Below, in pieces: positions 1 to 28,440 of a DNA stretch of 64,000 nucleotides (within the stretch, counting starts at the first letter, position 1; each line of letters starts with the position of its first letter). Position numbers and translations under genes: made by a program. The stretch is from the NCBI GenBank assembly GCA_949987705.1, contig OX465286.1, positions 124,001-188,000 on the forward strand, given 5' to 3'. The notes below the pieces were generated by a model. That model had not been told where the DNA came from and searched no databases. It was given only the letters and a program-made list of their open reading frames with translations. Origin of the DNA: Thereva unica (Eukaryota; Arthropoda; Insecta; Diptera; Therevidae).

Positions 1-1195
1 AACTATTAGGATGAGCCGAGCACGGGCACGTCTTGTGCTGCGGGAGAAATGTTGCCGTGGAGGCATGAGGTAACTTATTTCAGTGGAGCAGCCGTTGTGC
101 GGTAATATTTTGCAAGAGCTGCTGCATTCCTACGGTGGCTTAGTGACTCTCAATTGCAGAGCAAATGGCGCTATCACCAATAAGTTTGAGAGCGCGGCTT
201 TGCACCTTGTCCAGCCAAGCTAAGGTGGTTCTCGGAGCCCCGGCTCAGTTATGCGAGGTGTATTCGAGACGGGGACGAATGTAGGACTTGTAGATTGTTG
301 CCCTGGCCGACGGCTGAAGGAGGAATTCGCAACTTTTAAAGAAATTCAGGCACTGTGATTCCAGCGCAGATCTTCGGCTAATGTTATGCCTAGGATATTT
401 AGAGACGAATTGCCCACCGAAATAGAAGGACAATCGGTGCAAGTTTTATTGGAGATGAGACAGCACTTCGTTTTTAATGCATTAAGTTCGACACGGTTCT
501 TGAGGCCCCAATTAAGAATTAGTTCGATGTCCCTGTTTCCATGAGTTTACGATGCTGCAGACAAGGTTTGGCGCGTGCTTGTCCTATACTTGAGGCCCAT
601 TTTTTAAGAGCTGTAGGGGAAATATTGTCGGGGCCATTGAATTTATTGGAGTCAAGCTCTTTGAGACGCCTAAGAAGACCCTGAAGAAAACTCTCTCCAT
701 AGAGCGGGTGGAACACTCGACGGCGGGTGGTTGCATTTCAGCATCGGGTAAGAGGGAATTTGCGCTCGAACAGAGATGCAAGTAGGTCGGCCTTGGGTTT
801 GCGTTCTGTTATCACCTGCTTATTGTAAATGAAGGCGGAGGAATGAAATGTGAAGTAAAATTCTTCCTGATGGAGGTTACCAAGGGCCAGCAGTGGAGTA
901 AATGAGTTTATTAAGTGAGTGATGATTAGAGAGTGATCTGAGTTGCCTAGAAACGAGTCGATTTCGACAGAGTATTTTGTTGGGTGGGAGATAGGAAAAA
1001 GATTAAGGAGGTGGCGTTCATGACCTGCAGTGTCAGGAACACGCGCAGGACCGTTGAGGTGTAGGTTATTTGTGTCAGCAAACAGCTCAGAAACACTGGT
1101 GCCATTCGAGCATCATAATTAAATGTGATCATACCCGACAGATACTGCACTTTAAGGTGTCCACTTAGAACGTCCAGGGTGCGACATGACATGAC
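1..1195 (-). mobile_element. Non-LTR retrotransposon (LINE) fragment: endonuclease end and start of reverse transcriptase
   Basis: Read on the minus strand, about 1190-900 translates, with frame breaks, to the end of an apurinic endonuclease domain, including a SDHSLI-type motif that is typical of LINE endonucleases. About 720-580 gives the first reverse transcriptase block (LDSNKFNGPDNISPTALKKW), and 440-245 gives a piece of the C-terminal region (IYKSYIRPRLEYTSHN). The order of domains shows that the 3' part of the element runs off the left edge of the window. Several frameshifts make it a dead copy. The motifs fit the Jockey/CR1 group, but I cannot settle the clade. Confidence 0.75.
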
Positions 1196-1506
1196 AGAGG
1201 CATGAGTTCTAACACCTTTAACCTCTTCATGTACGGTGGTAGGATATGTTAATCATGCGGATCATGTAGACGCCGCAGAGTGAAAAAGAAGGAATTTCTT
1301 TTGAATTGACTCAATCCTGTTGCTGTGGTTTGATCTGAATTTAATAATTTTTAGATTGGAAAGAGTTCAAATTCATGTCACGAAAACATTTCGAGCGAGA
1401 TGGAAGTATATAGTTAAAAATGCAATTTTTCAAGTTTATAAAATTAAAGGCAATTATAATTATTTTGAAGAAATTAAAATATTAAAATAAATTGATGAAT
1501 GCTTAC

Positions 1507-1643
1507 CATGGTAGATTCGGCTATTCGCTATCTTTCTAACGTTTCCGACTGCCACGGTTGCTGGTGTAAATCCTGCAGGTTGTTGAAGTTGTAGATGAGG
1601 TGACGATGGCGATCCCGATGGTTGCGATAATTAATGCCACAAA
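1507..1643 (-). other. Exon-like segment with consensus splice borders, no open frame throughout
   Basis: On the minus strand a strong polypyrimidine tract and TTTAG precede this 137-base stretch, and CATG|GTAAGC follows it. One frame is open over most of it and reads like protein (PAGFTPATVAVGNVRKIANS), but it has a TAA eleven bases into the exon. The other two frames are also closed. It could be a non-coding exon, an exon with a damaged acceptor, or chance. It lies downstream of the na stop codon. Confidence 0.25.
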
Positions 1644-2040
1644 CTAAAGGGAGATTAAGAAAAATCATATTGAATGGGGGTAAACGAGATGAAAAACTAT
1701 CATACCTAGAAATCATTTCCTGTCATATTTGTGAGAACATCAAGCATCAAGCATCACTCCTGGAATTCCTCCTATACTTCTAGAGTTAGCTGCAGTGTTG
1801 TTAGTTGAAGTCGGGCTCCCCGGGTATTGTGCAGAAATTGTAAAAGGTCCTGCTCCTGGATTGCGCAGTTTCCTCCGGGGGTTTTCCATAGGGAGTGTGG
1901 ATGGTAGGAAATGATTTTGCTGCTCACATGGTTATATTTTTGTAGAGAAACAAACTTATTGAATCTGTTAACTAAGATATAATGGTAAGGGCTGTTAGGA
2001 ATCCGGGAATTTCCTCTGAAATTATATATGTATATATATA
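1644..2040. other. AT-rich spacer, nothing recognised
   Basis: Apart from a short TA-rich run at 2024-2040, into which the next element inserted, I see no gene or known repeat here. The stretch 1196-1506 is likewise without a recognisable feature. Confidence 0.5.
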
Positions 2041-2066
2041 CCCCGTTTATGAATAGGTTCAACCCA

Positions 2067-2246
2067 GGGGCCGGTTCGTGTATGTCGAAAACGAAAATTT
2101 TTTTTCGCGGGTTCGCGTAAGTCGAAAAAATTTAAAATTTTCGTCTGAAGCCGACGAAAGGCACTCGAAAGCTCTTGGGTTATCGAGTTTTTGCATTAGG
2201 ACACGAACAATTTTCTTTCGTCGTTCGCCATACACGAACCGGCCCC
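2067..2246 (+). mobile_element. Nested MITE, copy A (180 bp)
   Basis: It begins GGGGCCGGTTCGTGTATG and ends with the reverse complement CATACACGAACCGGCCCC, so it is bounded by near-perfect terminal inverted repeats. The interior is rich in TTCG and TTTTCG. Short direct repeats AGGTTCAACC lie near both outer ends. Confidence 0.7.
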
Positions 2247-2423
2247 AGGTTCAACCTGGGTTCAAACCAAGTCATAAACGGACATAGAGTTGAAACAAGG
2301 TCCACTCAACCCAACCCAGCTTTCCTACCTTCCTTGAGTTGAATTTCCCCTCATATTCGTGGGTTGAGTCGAAATGGGGCTGAAGTGACAATTTATTTTG
2401 TTTGTCTGCCATCTCTGAAGTCT

Positions 2424-2681
2424 GGGGTGGGTTCGTGTATGGCGAAGGACGATAATCGTACGAAAAAAAAAATTGAAGTCGAAAAATTTTTTGTCGACGA
2501 AAATTTTAGCGTTCGCATAGGTCGAAAAATGAAAATTGTTCGTATCCTAATGCAAAAACTCGATAACCCAAGACCTTTCGAGTGCCTTTCGTCGGCTTCA
2601 GACGAAAATTTTCAATTTTTCGACCTACGCAAACCCGAGACGAAAAAAAAATTTCGTTTTCGACATACACGAACTGGCCCC
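2424..2681 (-). mobile_element. Nested MITE, copy B, inverted relative to copy A (258 bp)
   Basis: The left end matches the reverse complement of copy A's right end, and the right end (CATACACGAACTGGCCCC) matches copy A's left end. The interior CTTTCGTCGGCTTCAGACGA is the inverse of the copy A interior. Copy B carries about 80 extra bases near its left end. Confidence 0.7.
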
Positions 2682-2964
2682 TACTTTCGGCGTTAGTTTT
2701 GTGTTCGGTGTTTTTTTTTTTTCGGCCACAGGAACAAAAAATTATTTCGTTCTAAATATTTTCGTATTTATAAATGAGAATTTCACACAAAAATTTGAGG
2801 TTATGTTTTGATATCAGTTCAACTCTATTTTAACCTAAAGTGAACTCAACTCGACATCATATACGGTGATCGAAATTTCAACTCAACCTCTACTCAACTT
2901 TTTAACCTAGTCATAAACGGGGTAATTAATATGAATGAGGGTGGAGCGCACCTTTCGGCCCTTC

Positions 2965-2976
2965 AAAAAAAAAAAA

Positions 2977-3012
<36 letters not shown>

Positions 3013-3013
3013 T
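2965..3013. repeat. Poly(A) followed by (AAT)n microsatellite
   Basis: A run of about 15 A is followed by about eleven AAT units. Confidence 0.9.
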
Positions 3014-3489
3014 GAGAAAAACGCCACGTTTACCAAAAAAATCAAATTTCTTTCGTCTTCTGTCAGTTTTAAAAACATTTTTTTTTTTTCATCATTTAAA
3101 ACAATTCTTAAACTATTATTAACTAATTAACTCCCATCGACATTGATTAATCTCTAATCATAAATATATATACCTTCTAACCGTTAACTTTGTGGTTTGT
3201 GCAGTTTGTTTTACTATTTTATTGATTTAATTTTATTGTTTTGATTATAGAAAATTTTCAGACTTTAAATATCTAAAAAAAAAACCTACGAGATGCTCTA
3301 AAACAGTAACGAAAAAATTGAATTAATCTTTATTTTATGCTATTTTATATTTTATGTTTTATATTTAAAATTCGTTGAAAAGGTGGGAACTTATGTATTC
3401 TTCTCTACTTGAAAGTTTAACTTAAGACCATTTTTGTTTTTGTTTAATTTTTAATTAGAGATGCGCCCCTAAGGAGCTGTTTTTAATTT

Positions 3490-3553
3490 TTATTTTTATT
3501 TATTTTTGGTTTATTTATTTATTTTATTTATTTTATTTATTTTTTTTTTCGAT
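3490..3553 (-). terminator. Possible 3' UTR and poly(A) signals of na
   Basis: Immediately after the na stop codon the minus strand reads repeated AATAAA hexamers within a (TTTA)n-type tract. Any of them could act as the polyadenylation signal, but the tract is low-complexity DNA, so none can be singled out. The region 3014-3490 is AT-rich with no feature recognised. Confidence 0.3.
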
Positions 3554-20913
<17,360 letters not shown>

Positions 20914-21400
20914 TCAAAAAAGAAGACATCACAATGCATTTTTACTCAATTCTGTTTACATTTTCGGTTGCGTTAGGCATGAGGATTTATTGCATTTAAT
21001 ACTGTTACGAGATTGCTTGTTGAAGGCTCTGCAAGAAAAAGGGGCGCAGTCTTACTATTACATACAGCCGCACGGCCAGTTCTACAACACAAAACATTAA
21101 AAGCTTCCTTAAGGCAATATGGAACGGACACACCGGGACTCGGCTAACAAAAATACACAAAAAATGGGGGAATGGGAAATTTGGGAAATTTTTCTAGGCA
21201 AAAGGACAAGGAAACTAATACGTCATGATTGGTGTTACATATATCTGCAAAACCACCAACCCAAGGATTAATGCTCTCAATAAAATAATATAAAATAATA
21301 ATAAAAAATAAAAAAACAAGAAGAAAGCTCTTAACTAGCCACAAACTTAATAACAACAATTTTCCTTTACCTGGAGTTATCGACGTTCATTTAGCAGGTA
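20914..21400 (-). other. na: Candidate 5' leader of na
   Basis: Upstream of na on the minus strand, a fair acceptor (TTTTGTGTTGTAG at 21082) and a good donor (CTCCAG|GTAAAG at 21370) could define a small leader intron. The leader would then be 21371 and beyond joined to 21081-20914. No TATA box or clear transcription start is seen. Confidence 0.3.
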
Positions 21401-21499
21401 CAATTACTTGTTATACAATTTAAACAACAACAAATTCACTTTCTTACAATTACGGCAACAAGGACGACATGCATGACGAATTCACAATTGTTTTAAACT

Positions 21500-22256
21500 C
21501 GAATTTAATCTCTATTTTTTTTTTTTTATTCAGCGAATATCCTTTTTTTCACGCAGGATATATGATAGAGATTTTTTCCGCGCTTGACGAGAGAGAATTA
21601 TCACCTTTTTTTTTTATATTTCTAAACACGACAAAATTGTGGACGTTTTTTTTTTTTTTTTGGGTTTTATGTTTGTGTTTTGCTTTTATTATTAATTTAA
21701 TATTTTTTTATTAATTTATGTGTTCCAGGTGCTGGGCGTTAACTAAAATTCCGTTTTTCGTTTGTGAATAAATATATAATTTTGTTTTATTGCGAAAAAA
21801 AGCTAAAACGAAAATTCTGAGAAATCTTGATAACGGGGCCACTTCAAGTAATACTCTTATATAAGGCACGCTCAGTCGTATCTACCTTAATACTGGGAAG
21901 TGCGATATAGATATATAGATATCTATATATATAGGTTATGTCTATGGCGCGACGACCACAATCGCATGCCGAAAATACAAAAGGCATGTAGAAAATTGTT
22001 GTTAGAGAGCATATTGCCTAATCCTTAAATATTATTATAGTAGAGGCAGCCAGGCACTTGCGCAAAACATCGAAATTCCCGGATCCTAGTACTCTATGTA
22101 TAGAAACATAAAAGCGCTGTGCCCTACTTAATATCTTATACTCGTACATTTTTTGGGGTAGGAAAAGAATATTCATGTAGATTATCTCAATATCTTTCTG
22201 TGTAGGTGTATGCTGAAGAAGAAGAAGAACAAGAAGAAGAAGAAAATATCTCTTAA
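21500..22256. other. AT-rich non-coding DNA with (GAA)n
   Basis: T-rich tracts at 21515-21530 and 21646-21665, a TATATA run near 21905-21935, and GAAGAAGAA at 22214-22245. No gene recognised. Confidence 0.6.
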
Positions 22257-22410
22257 GGCCCCCCCCCATACACGGCAGTCAAATTGGATGTACATCGAAG
22301 TGCGGATGTACAACCAAAACTATCGATTGTGGGCCGATTAAAATACATTGAGCTTATGGGTTTGATGAAAATCTGGATATACATCCAATTTGACCGTGTG
22401 TATGGGGGCC
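22257..22410. mobile_element. MITE with GGCCCCC-CATACACGG ends (154 bp)
   Basis: The left arm (GGCCCCCCCCCATACACGG, then GTCAAATTGGATGTACATC) and the right arm (ATACATCCAATTTGACCGTG, then TGTATGGGGGCC) are inverted repeats enclosing a short spacer. There is no coding capacity. Confidence 0.75.
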
Positions 22411-22896
22411 TTTATTATACCTATATATAAAAGGACAACGATTGTTAAGCTCTTGGTTTAGTAGGGCAGATGAATGTGTATAGTATATACACATATACAC
22501 AGTTGCTCCTTTCTTCACAGCGTGTGGGGAGCAAGATATTCTGGGCTCTAGCTAGCGAGCGAAAGTCAATTCGGTGTAGAGGTAGCGTGGAGCATTGGAT
22601 TTTTTAACAACAACAATACATGCATATATATTATGTAAAGGAAAAGCATGGAGCTTATTTATTTTTTTTTTTGAGGGTTCTACTTTCAAGAGGGTTGCTT
22701 CCGAGAAGAGAAATTTTATTCGTGGAAAAATCGATAAAAGCGAAAAACTTTACCAGGAAATGTCAAAAGGAATTTAAAAATAGAGTAAAAAAAAAAAATT
22801 CAAAACAAGCTTTTATTAGATAAACTAAATAATATAAAATAATAATTATTTTTTAAAATATGCGTAAATAAGATGAACTGTAACTTATACAAATAC
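22411..22896. other. Non-coding, AT-rich
   Basis: No gene or repeat family recognised, apart from poly(T) and poly(A) tracts at 22661-22673 and 22786-22799. Confidence 0.5.
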
Positions 22897-23875
22897 GGGT
22901 CGTCCATAAATTAAGTGAGGCGTTTTTTGTGATTTTTCGATCCCCCCCCCCCCTCCCACCCCATTGATGAGATTTGGCTTGACCCCCTCCCCCTTCCCCC
23001 TAATCTCACGTGAGATATGCAGGTGAGGCCTGCAGTCCAAGAAAACTCCCAGTCATCAGATGGTGCCTGAAGATGGCTGGGGTGGTAGCGCACGTAAGTT
23101 GCTTCAATCGACCACCTCATACAAAATTTTTTTTTTTTTGAAACATTTGTATGAAGAGGTTGACTGAAACAACTTACGTGCTACCACCCCAAAACTTCTA
23201 TTCAGTCTCAAGCCGCGAATTTACCGCACGAATTCCCGCCGTATCCAGTCGGACCTGAAGGCGCAAGGCGCGAAAACCATTAACACTTGCATTCGCGCTT
23301 GTTCGCGGGTGTTCACGGTGTGAGTCTGGAGCGGCCGAAGGCACAAACATATTAGCACAAAGGCGGTAACGGCGGCCGCCTGTGAGAGAATTTCCCATAC
23401 ATTTTATTTTTTCGCGCCGCCTGTCCATTATATCAGCAAATATGGTGGTCCGTGTATTTTAAAGGTTTTTCCCAATCACCAATCTGTTTGTGCCTTTCAA
23501 GTTTTCGTTGAGGCTATGCCATGTATTAACAATCTACTATGCTAAACAGTCGATTTCGCCTGTGTGTCTGTAGGGAATCATGACGTTACCTGCACGCCTC
23601 GACGTTACCTGTAATCCTTATCCCCCAGTCAGACTGAGTATTGTATTGCCTTCATCGGGCCGTGCCCGGCCTGTAAGTGAATGCAGGTCGTTAGGGGAGA
23701 AACATGTTTTACTTAATTTAACCCAGCTTTCTAGCAATTTTGCATTGTTTCTTGAGGGAAAAAATTACGTGATATTTTCCGCGACCCCCCCTCCCCCTCT
23801 GCCCCCGTAAGATTTGGTGAGATTCGGCTCGACCCCCTCCCCCCTAAACGCCTCACGTAATTAATGCACGACCCC
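22897..23875. mobile_element. DNA element with GGGTCGTCCATAAATTA ends
   Basis: The left end GGGTCGTCCATAAATTAAGT and the reverse complement of the right end (GGGGTCGTGCATTAATTACG) match with a few differences. Both ends are followed by G/C-rich runs and GTGAGGCG-type sequence. The interior (about 23020-23700) contains stretches also found at 42060-42330 and 52940-53290, so it is composite. No transposase frame. Confidence 0.6.
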
Positions 23876-23877
23876 TA

Positions 23878-24060
23878 ATAGAATTAATAAAAGCCCTATA
23901 CAACAATTCCAAAATGCAGAATTCTCCATAATGGAAAATTATCCGACAACTTTGAGGTGAGTTCAGGTGTACGACAAGGATGCCTACTTTCGCCTTTACT
24001 ATTTCTTATACTAATAAACGACATCCTTGTCAGCGCTCTAGATAGTTGAACAGGCGGTAT
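23878..24060 (+). mobile_element. LINE reverse transcriptase fragment
   Basis: With one frame change the plus strand reads LIKALYNNSKCRILHNGKLS, then SSGVRQGCLLSPLLFLILIN. The GVRQGCLLSPLLF block is diagnostic of LINE reverse transcriptase. About 60 codons remain. Confidence 0.7.
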
Positions 24061-24185
24061 GGTCGGAGATGGTCTATTTGAAGTGTTTGGAAAGGAATAG
24101 GATTGTTGACTCTTTTAAACATCGAACCTTCGACCGAACCTTTTCTCAAACCGAAGCAACCAGAGTAACAAGTTTTCCCTCATCA

Positions 24186-24530
24186 TCAGTCTTGTCCAGA
24201 TTGTGTGCTTCCACTTAAAGCGGTGATAATTGTTGCCAATTGTTGTTGGAACTGCATGGCTGAAACCCAATCTGCGTGGTCAATAGTGACTCTCAGAATG
24301 TTCGCGGCAACTATGAGTGGTGTTAAAGGAGGCAGTACAGGTGCCCTACTCATGGCGTCGACATGTGACATATTGGAGCCAGGACGCTGGGTGACTGTGA
24401 AATCATATTCTGATAGGCTTAACCCACCAGCGGGCGATACGTGGAACCATGGGTGTTGTTGCTTTTGTTGAACTGACGGCGGAGCAATCTGTAGACACAT
24501 GAAAGTGTTTTCCCATTTCATTACCACATT
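24186..24530 (-). mobile_element. Gypsy RNase H fragment
   Basis: The minus-strand frame includes YDFTVTQRPGSNMSHVDAMS, the end of the Gypsy RNase H domain (family pattern YDF.V.HRPG..N.HVDALSR). The rest of the frame is not conserved. Confidence 0.6.
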
Positions 24531-24554
24531 TCATTTTTGAAATAACAAAAATTA

Positions 24555-24815
24555 ATCGGATTTTCAAACCGATTCGAAAACAAGGTAAGGATATGCGAAA
24601 ACTTCTAACCGCGACATCTAGTATTTAAATTAAACGAAACTAAAAGCTTTTTTTTCAGTCTACGTATTCGTATAGTAGAGTAGAGCCCTACTTTGAGGTT
24701 GCAGATTTCTGTTGCCGCACTTACTTGAAACACAAATAGAACCACACACTATCTTTTATGCGATAAAGAAGCTCAGATTTGCACTTCCAGTTTGTTTTTG
24801 GGATGTAAATGGACC
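24555..24815. mobile_element. MITE related to 8916-9398, opposite orientation, one end lost
   Basis: Bases such as AACTAAAAGC, the mirror of CATCTAGTA, and the end GGGATGTAAAxGGACCTTT correspond to the reverse complement of the element at 8916. Confidence 0.5.
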
Positions 24816-25020
24816 TTTAAAAGTTCCATCAATGGTCCTTAGCTTTTTTTTTTTGTTATATATTATCGAAACTCCAAACCGTAATTTGCAAGCTCTTTCA
24901 AAGGAACAAACCGAATCGAAACAGCGACGCCAAAGGCCAAATATCGAAGCCTGTAAACGTCACAAGTGTCACGATTACTTATCTATATCTTATAGATAAT
25001 CAATGGTAGAGAACATGGTC

Positions 25021-25151
25021 CAATAATTACAAGGTAAGCTCAGAAGAAAAATGCTACTTTCCACGTAGAAAAGCTTTTATGCTTTTTACTGTAGAAAAGG
25101 CGAAGTCACGGGAAAGTTCTTTTTATTTATGAGCTTACCTTGTAATTATTG
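25021..25151. mobile_element. Small foldback element
   Basis: CAATAATTACAAGGTAAGCT at the left is matched by AGCTTACCTTGTAATTATTG at the right, a perfect 20-base inverted repeat around a 91-base loop. Confidence 0.7.
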
Positions 25152-25743
25152 AAGACTACAAAGATAAAGCTCTGCAAAATAATATTGCAGTGAAGGCACA
25201 ATCCTTATAAATAGTCAGTAAAGCACTTGCTCGAAGATACAGGTAATACACAGGTACCAATCGAAAAGTTCAATTAAGCTTGAATTAAAGCTGAACGCTG
25301 AAAACTAATCCGGAGGAGGCAAATATTTTTCCAATGCGCAAACCATGTCCAAGCTTCCGCGGCACCTAACCGAAGATTTACAACCTTTGAACTTTTCCAC
25401 AACTATGACTTGCTGCCTGTTGAATTTCCAGCTAGAGTTGGAAAAACCATTTCAAGCAAGCAAGCAGACAGTAACTTCAATTGGAAGTCTGTAGCTGAAT
25501 ATTGCAGTGATACCGTAGTGATGCATTTCGAAACTCGCCCTAACTTTAGTCCAAAAAGGAAAAGAACTACGGAAAGTTGTAAAGAAGCTTAGCTCCGATA
25601 TTATCACCATTGGAGGACTTGATGGTATCCTCTCCAGCACGACACTAAAAGCTTCTCCGTTTATAAAATCACAACGCAATATACTACGGAACTTGGGAAG
25701 CTGTCGGTTAAAACTTGAACGGAGAAATGCTGATAGGAAAGTT
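25152..25743. other. Unassigned, possibly transposon-derived
   Basis: A plus-strand frame at 25410-25592 includes VGKTISSKQADSNFNWKSVA, but I cannot assign it. It may be a degraded retroelement structural gene. Confidence 0.3.
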
Positions 25744-27400
25744 TTACTTAAGGACTTCAGTAGACATCCGTCGTCCCGGACCATCAGAACTAAGTTGATG
25801 AGTTCCCGTGCGGATATCGCACCCCACCTCGGCTAAATATGAATCCCATACTCTATGGTTATCTGCTATGTATGCCCGAAGCACAGTTTTCACATTATGG
25901 TTCGTACGTTCCGAAGGATTAGTTTGGCGATGGTAGAGTGTCGTGTACTTCGTCCTTACCCCATATTCGTTGTTCAGCATCTTGAAAGCGTCCGAATTAA
26001 ATTGTTGCCCATTGTTGTAAATGAGGAATTGGGGTACTCCGAAGATTGGAAAGACATGTTCTTCGAATGATGAGCAAAAAGTCTTGCTATCTTGGTCTTG
26101 CAGCCTTGTCTTGTCCTGTCTTGTCTTGGTCTTGCTTCGGTTTTGCTAAGTGTATAAGATCAATCTTGCTCATCACCAGTTGGAATCTTCTCCGGTAAAC
26201 TCAGGGTATTTTGGGCGTATATGCTTCCAGAGATTACCGTCCTCGTACTTCCAATTTGGAAAACGCTTATTTCGAAGTCATATTGCTGCAGCCTCACTGC
26301 CCATCTTGTCAAGCACCGTCCTGTGGGGTCTTTTAAGTTATGTAGCCATACTAAGGATGCATGGTCTGTTAGCACCATGAACCGGGTCCATTCGATATAT
26401 GGGCACAGCTTCTCGATTGCCCATAGTACTGCCAGAAATTCCCGCTCTGTTGTATAGAGTAGTTTCGTTCCAGCCTACTTAGCGACCTGCTGAGATAGGC
26501 ATAAAACTTATCCTGGTCAGGATTAGGGACGAATCGTCGGTACCAGGAAACCGTGCCAATGAGCTTTCGCACTTCTGAGACGGACTTTGGGGTCGGGAAG
26601 TTCAAAATGCTTTCTACCTTCTCTGGGTTAACCTGTAATCCATTCTCACCAACAATATATTCCAGATATATCAGCTCTGCCCAGGAGAATTCATAGTTGA
26701 TCGAAGTTTCGAAGTTGGTCGTTAACCCGCTTGGCAAATCTTATCTAACACCTCCCCTAGCGCCTGCTTGGGTTCCTCGAACGTCTGGGTGACGATAATC
26801 GCATCCACAAGATAGACAAACACCCAATGTTCCGGCCAATACCTTATCTATCAGGCACTGGCAGGTAGCTGGAGAGTTCGTCAGACCAAAAGGCATTCTA
26901 TTAAAGCATAATAGTTTCCCCCCCGGCTGGTGGTAGAAAAATCAAAGCACTTCTGCCATCGAGACTTGCCAGAATGCCGATTTTATACATACGGGAGATA
27001 AGTATTTAGCATCGCGTTATTTGTCCAGAATGGCCGATACAAAGGATACAGGTGAAGATCACGGTTCCACGACCCCTGCTGTCAGCATTTCGTCCAGCTG
27101 CTCGTTTAGAATTCTCTGTATGGTGGCTGGAGACACTGGGTGGTAATGCTGTTTTATGGGTGGCAAGTCGGTTTCAATAGCTTGCTCCACCTTATTGGTG
27201 CAACCTAGCGCGGTTCCCATCCCATAAACACACCTAGCTCTATCTGTTGCCTCAGTGAAAGCGCTTTGTTCTGCTCTCCCAGACCCAGACCGACCGGTAT
27301 CCCAACTACCAGACCGGTATCCCAGCCGAAGACGGAGTTTCTCATCTTGAGTTTCACGACGATAATATGTATCAAGTCAATACCCTCGGCATATGACATG
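25744..27400 (-). mobile_element. Gypsy retrotransposon pol remnant
   Basis: On the minus strand reverse transcriptase starts near 26900 (FNRMPFGLTNSPATCQCLID) and continues in frame pieces (IYLEYIVGENGLQVNPEKVE, KLIGTVSWYRRFVPNPDQDK at about 26710-26500). RNase H lies at 26450-26160 (LTDHASLVWLHNLKDPTGR, RWAVRLQQYDFEISVFQIGS). An integrase piece lies at 25980-25800 (YGVRTKYTTLYHRQTNPSER, RAYIADNHRVWDSYLAEVGC). The order is that of Gypsy pol, with deletions. A CTTG-rich run at 26079-26140 lies between RNase H and integrase. Confidence 0.85.
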
Positions 27401-27439
27401 GTTGCACAAGACAGATGAGTTCCAGATTATCACTAGGCA

Positions 27440-28440
27440 ATCCACCGATGATAAGGCTGTTACCAAAAGACGAGTCCTCTCAGACATCGCCCCCTTGTGC
27501 GACCCGTTGAGATTGATGAGTCCTGTCGTGGTTACAGCAAAAATATTCATGCAAAGTCTGTGGTCATTAAACGTGTCTGGGATGCAGCAGTTCCGATGAA
27601 TCTTCATACACAATGGAATCACTTCCGAAGAAATCGACAGGAGTTCAATAGAATTAGACACGTGCTGTCCAAATCTAACACAGTGAGAACAAGCAACTTC
27701 ACGCATTCGCGAAAACTTTCGAAAAGGCCTACGGCCGTGCAATATAGACCCCTGTGCTGAAAGTCGAGTCGTCACGACACGACAAGTCGTTTGAGTTGAA
27801 AAAAGTGACGTTTCAGTTGAATTACGACTTTCCGCCCAGGGGCCTAGAGTGGAAATGCATGTTAAGTTTAGGCCCCTGTACTGAAAGTCGGGATTCAACT
27901 GAAAAAACACTTTCTTCAACTCAAACGACTTGTCGTGTCGTGACGATTCGACTTTCAGCACAGGGGCCATATCTTCGATCCACTCTTCGAGATGGAACTA
28001 TCATAGTGCGATTGTTGTGCGCAAAGTCCCGAGTAGCGGCGACCGTAATCATCATCTTACCACGCGTAGATTTATGTGCTGCAAAGACGGCTGTCCAGCT
28101 CCTTCATCGAGTTCGTCAGGATCTAAATTGGCCAGACCCATGTTATTGTTGGACTGATTCACAGATTGTCTTGGCACGTTCAATCCACCAATTACCATCA
28201 CACTTTCGACGCGAACCATATCGAACATGAGCTGACCACTGCCCAGCAATGGCGACACGTTCCGTCAAAAGACAATCCGGCTGATCTAGTTTCTCAAGGT
28301 GTATCGCCTGGACGATTATTGCAAGAATGTAAATTAAGGACCCATTTTCTTACACTCTCTTGAATTGGCGTGGCCAACAAGGTCCGTAGTCGAAGAAACA
28401 GATTTGGAGAAGAGATCCGGCAAAAGTAGTTCGTTGACAG
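27440..28440 (+). mobile_element. BEL/Pao retrotransposon pol remnant
   Basis: Before the MITE, the frame pieces read PLRLMSPVVVTAKIFMQSLW and MNLHTQWNHFR. After it they read DGTIIVRLLCAKSRVA, PDPCYCWTDSQIVLA, and TTAQQWRHVPSKDNPADLVS. These are the BEL/Pao reverse transcriptase C terminus and RNase H in the right order. A MITE interrupts the AYGRAIYLRST stretch. Confidence 0.85.
27747..27968. mobile_element. MITE family 'GGCCCCTGTGCTGAAAGTCG', copy 3
   Basis: It starts GACCCCTGTGCTGAAAGTCG and ends CTTTCAGCACAGGGGCC. Comparing the broken BEL/Pao frame (AYGRAIY...LRST) with the flanks gives an ATA target duplication of 3 bp. The interior carries two facing end-like motifs (TTTCCGCCCAGGGGCC and AGGCCCCTGTACTGAAAGTC) as in copies 1 and 2. 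Confidence 0.85.

Larger units (their letters stand above)
2041..2922. mobile_element. Outer MITE with TA target duplication (882 bp), carrying two nested MITEs
   Basis: The left end CCCCGTTTATGAATAGGTT and the reverse complement of the right end (CCCCGTTTATGACTAGGTT) match at 18 of 19 bases. Both ends are flanked by TA (2039-2040 and 2923-2924), as expected for a Tc1/mariner-type or other TA-inserting element. The body has GTTGAGT/ACTCAAC motifs and no transposase frame. Two copies of a second MITE family lie inside it. Confidence 0.75.
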
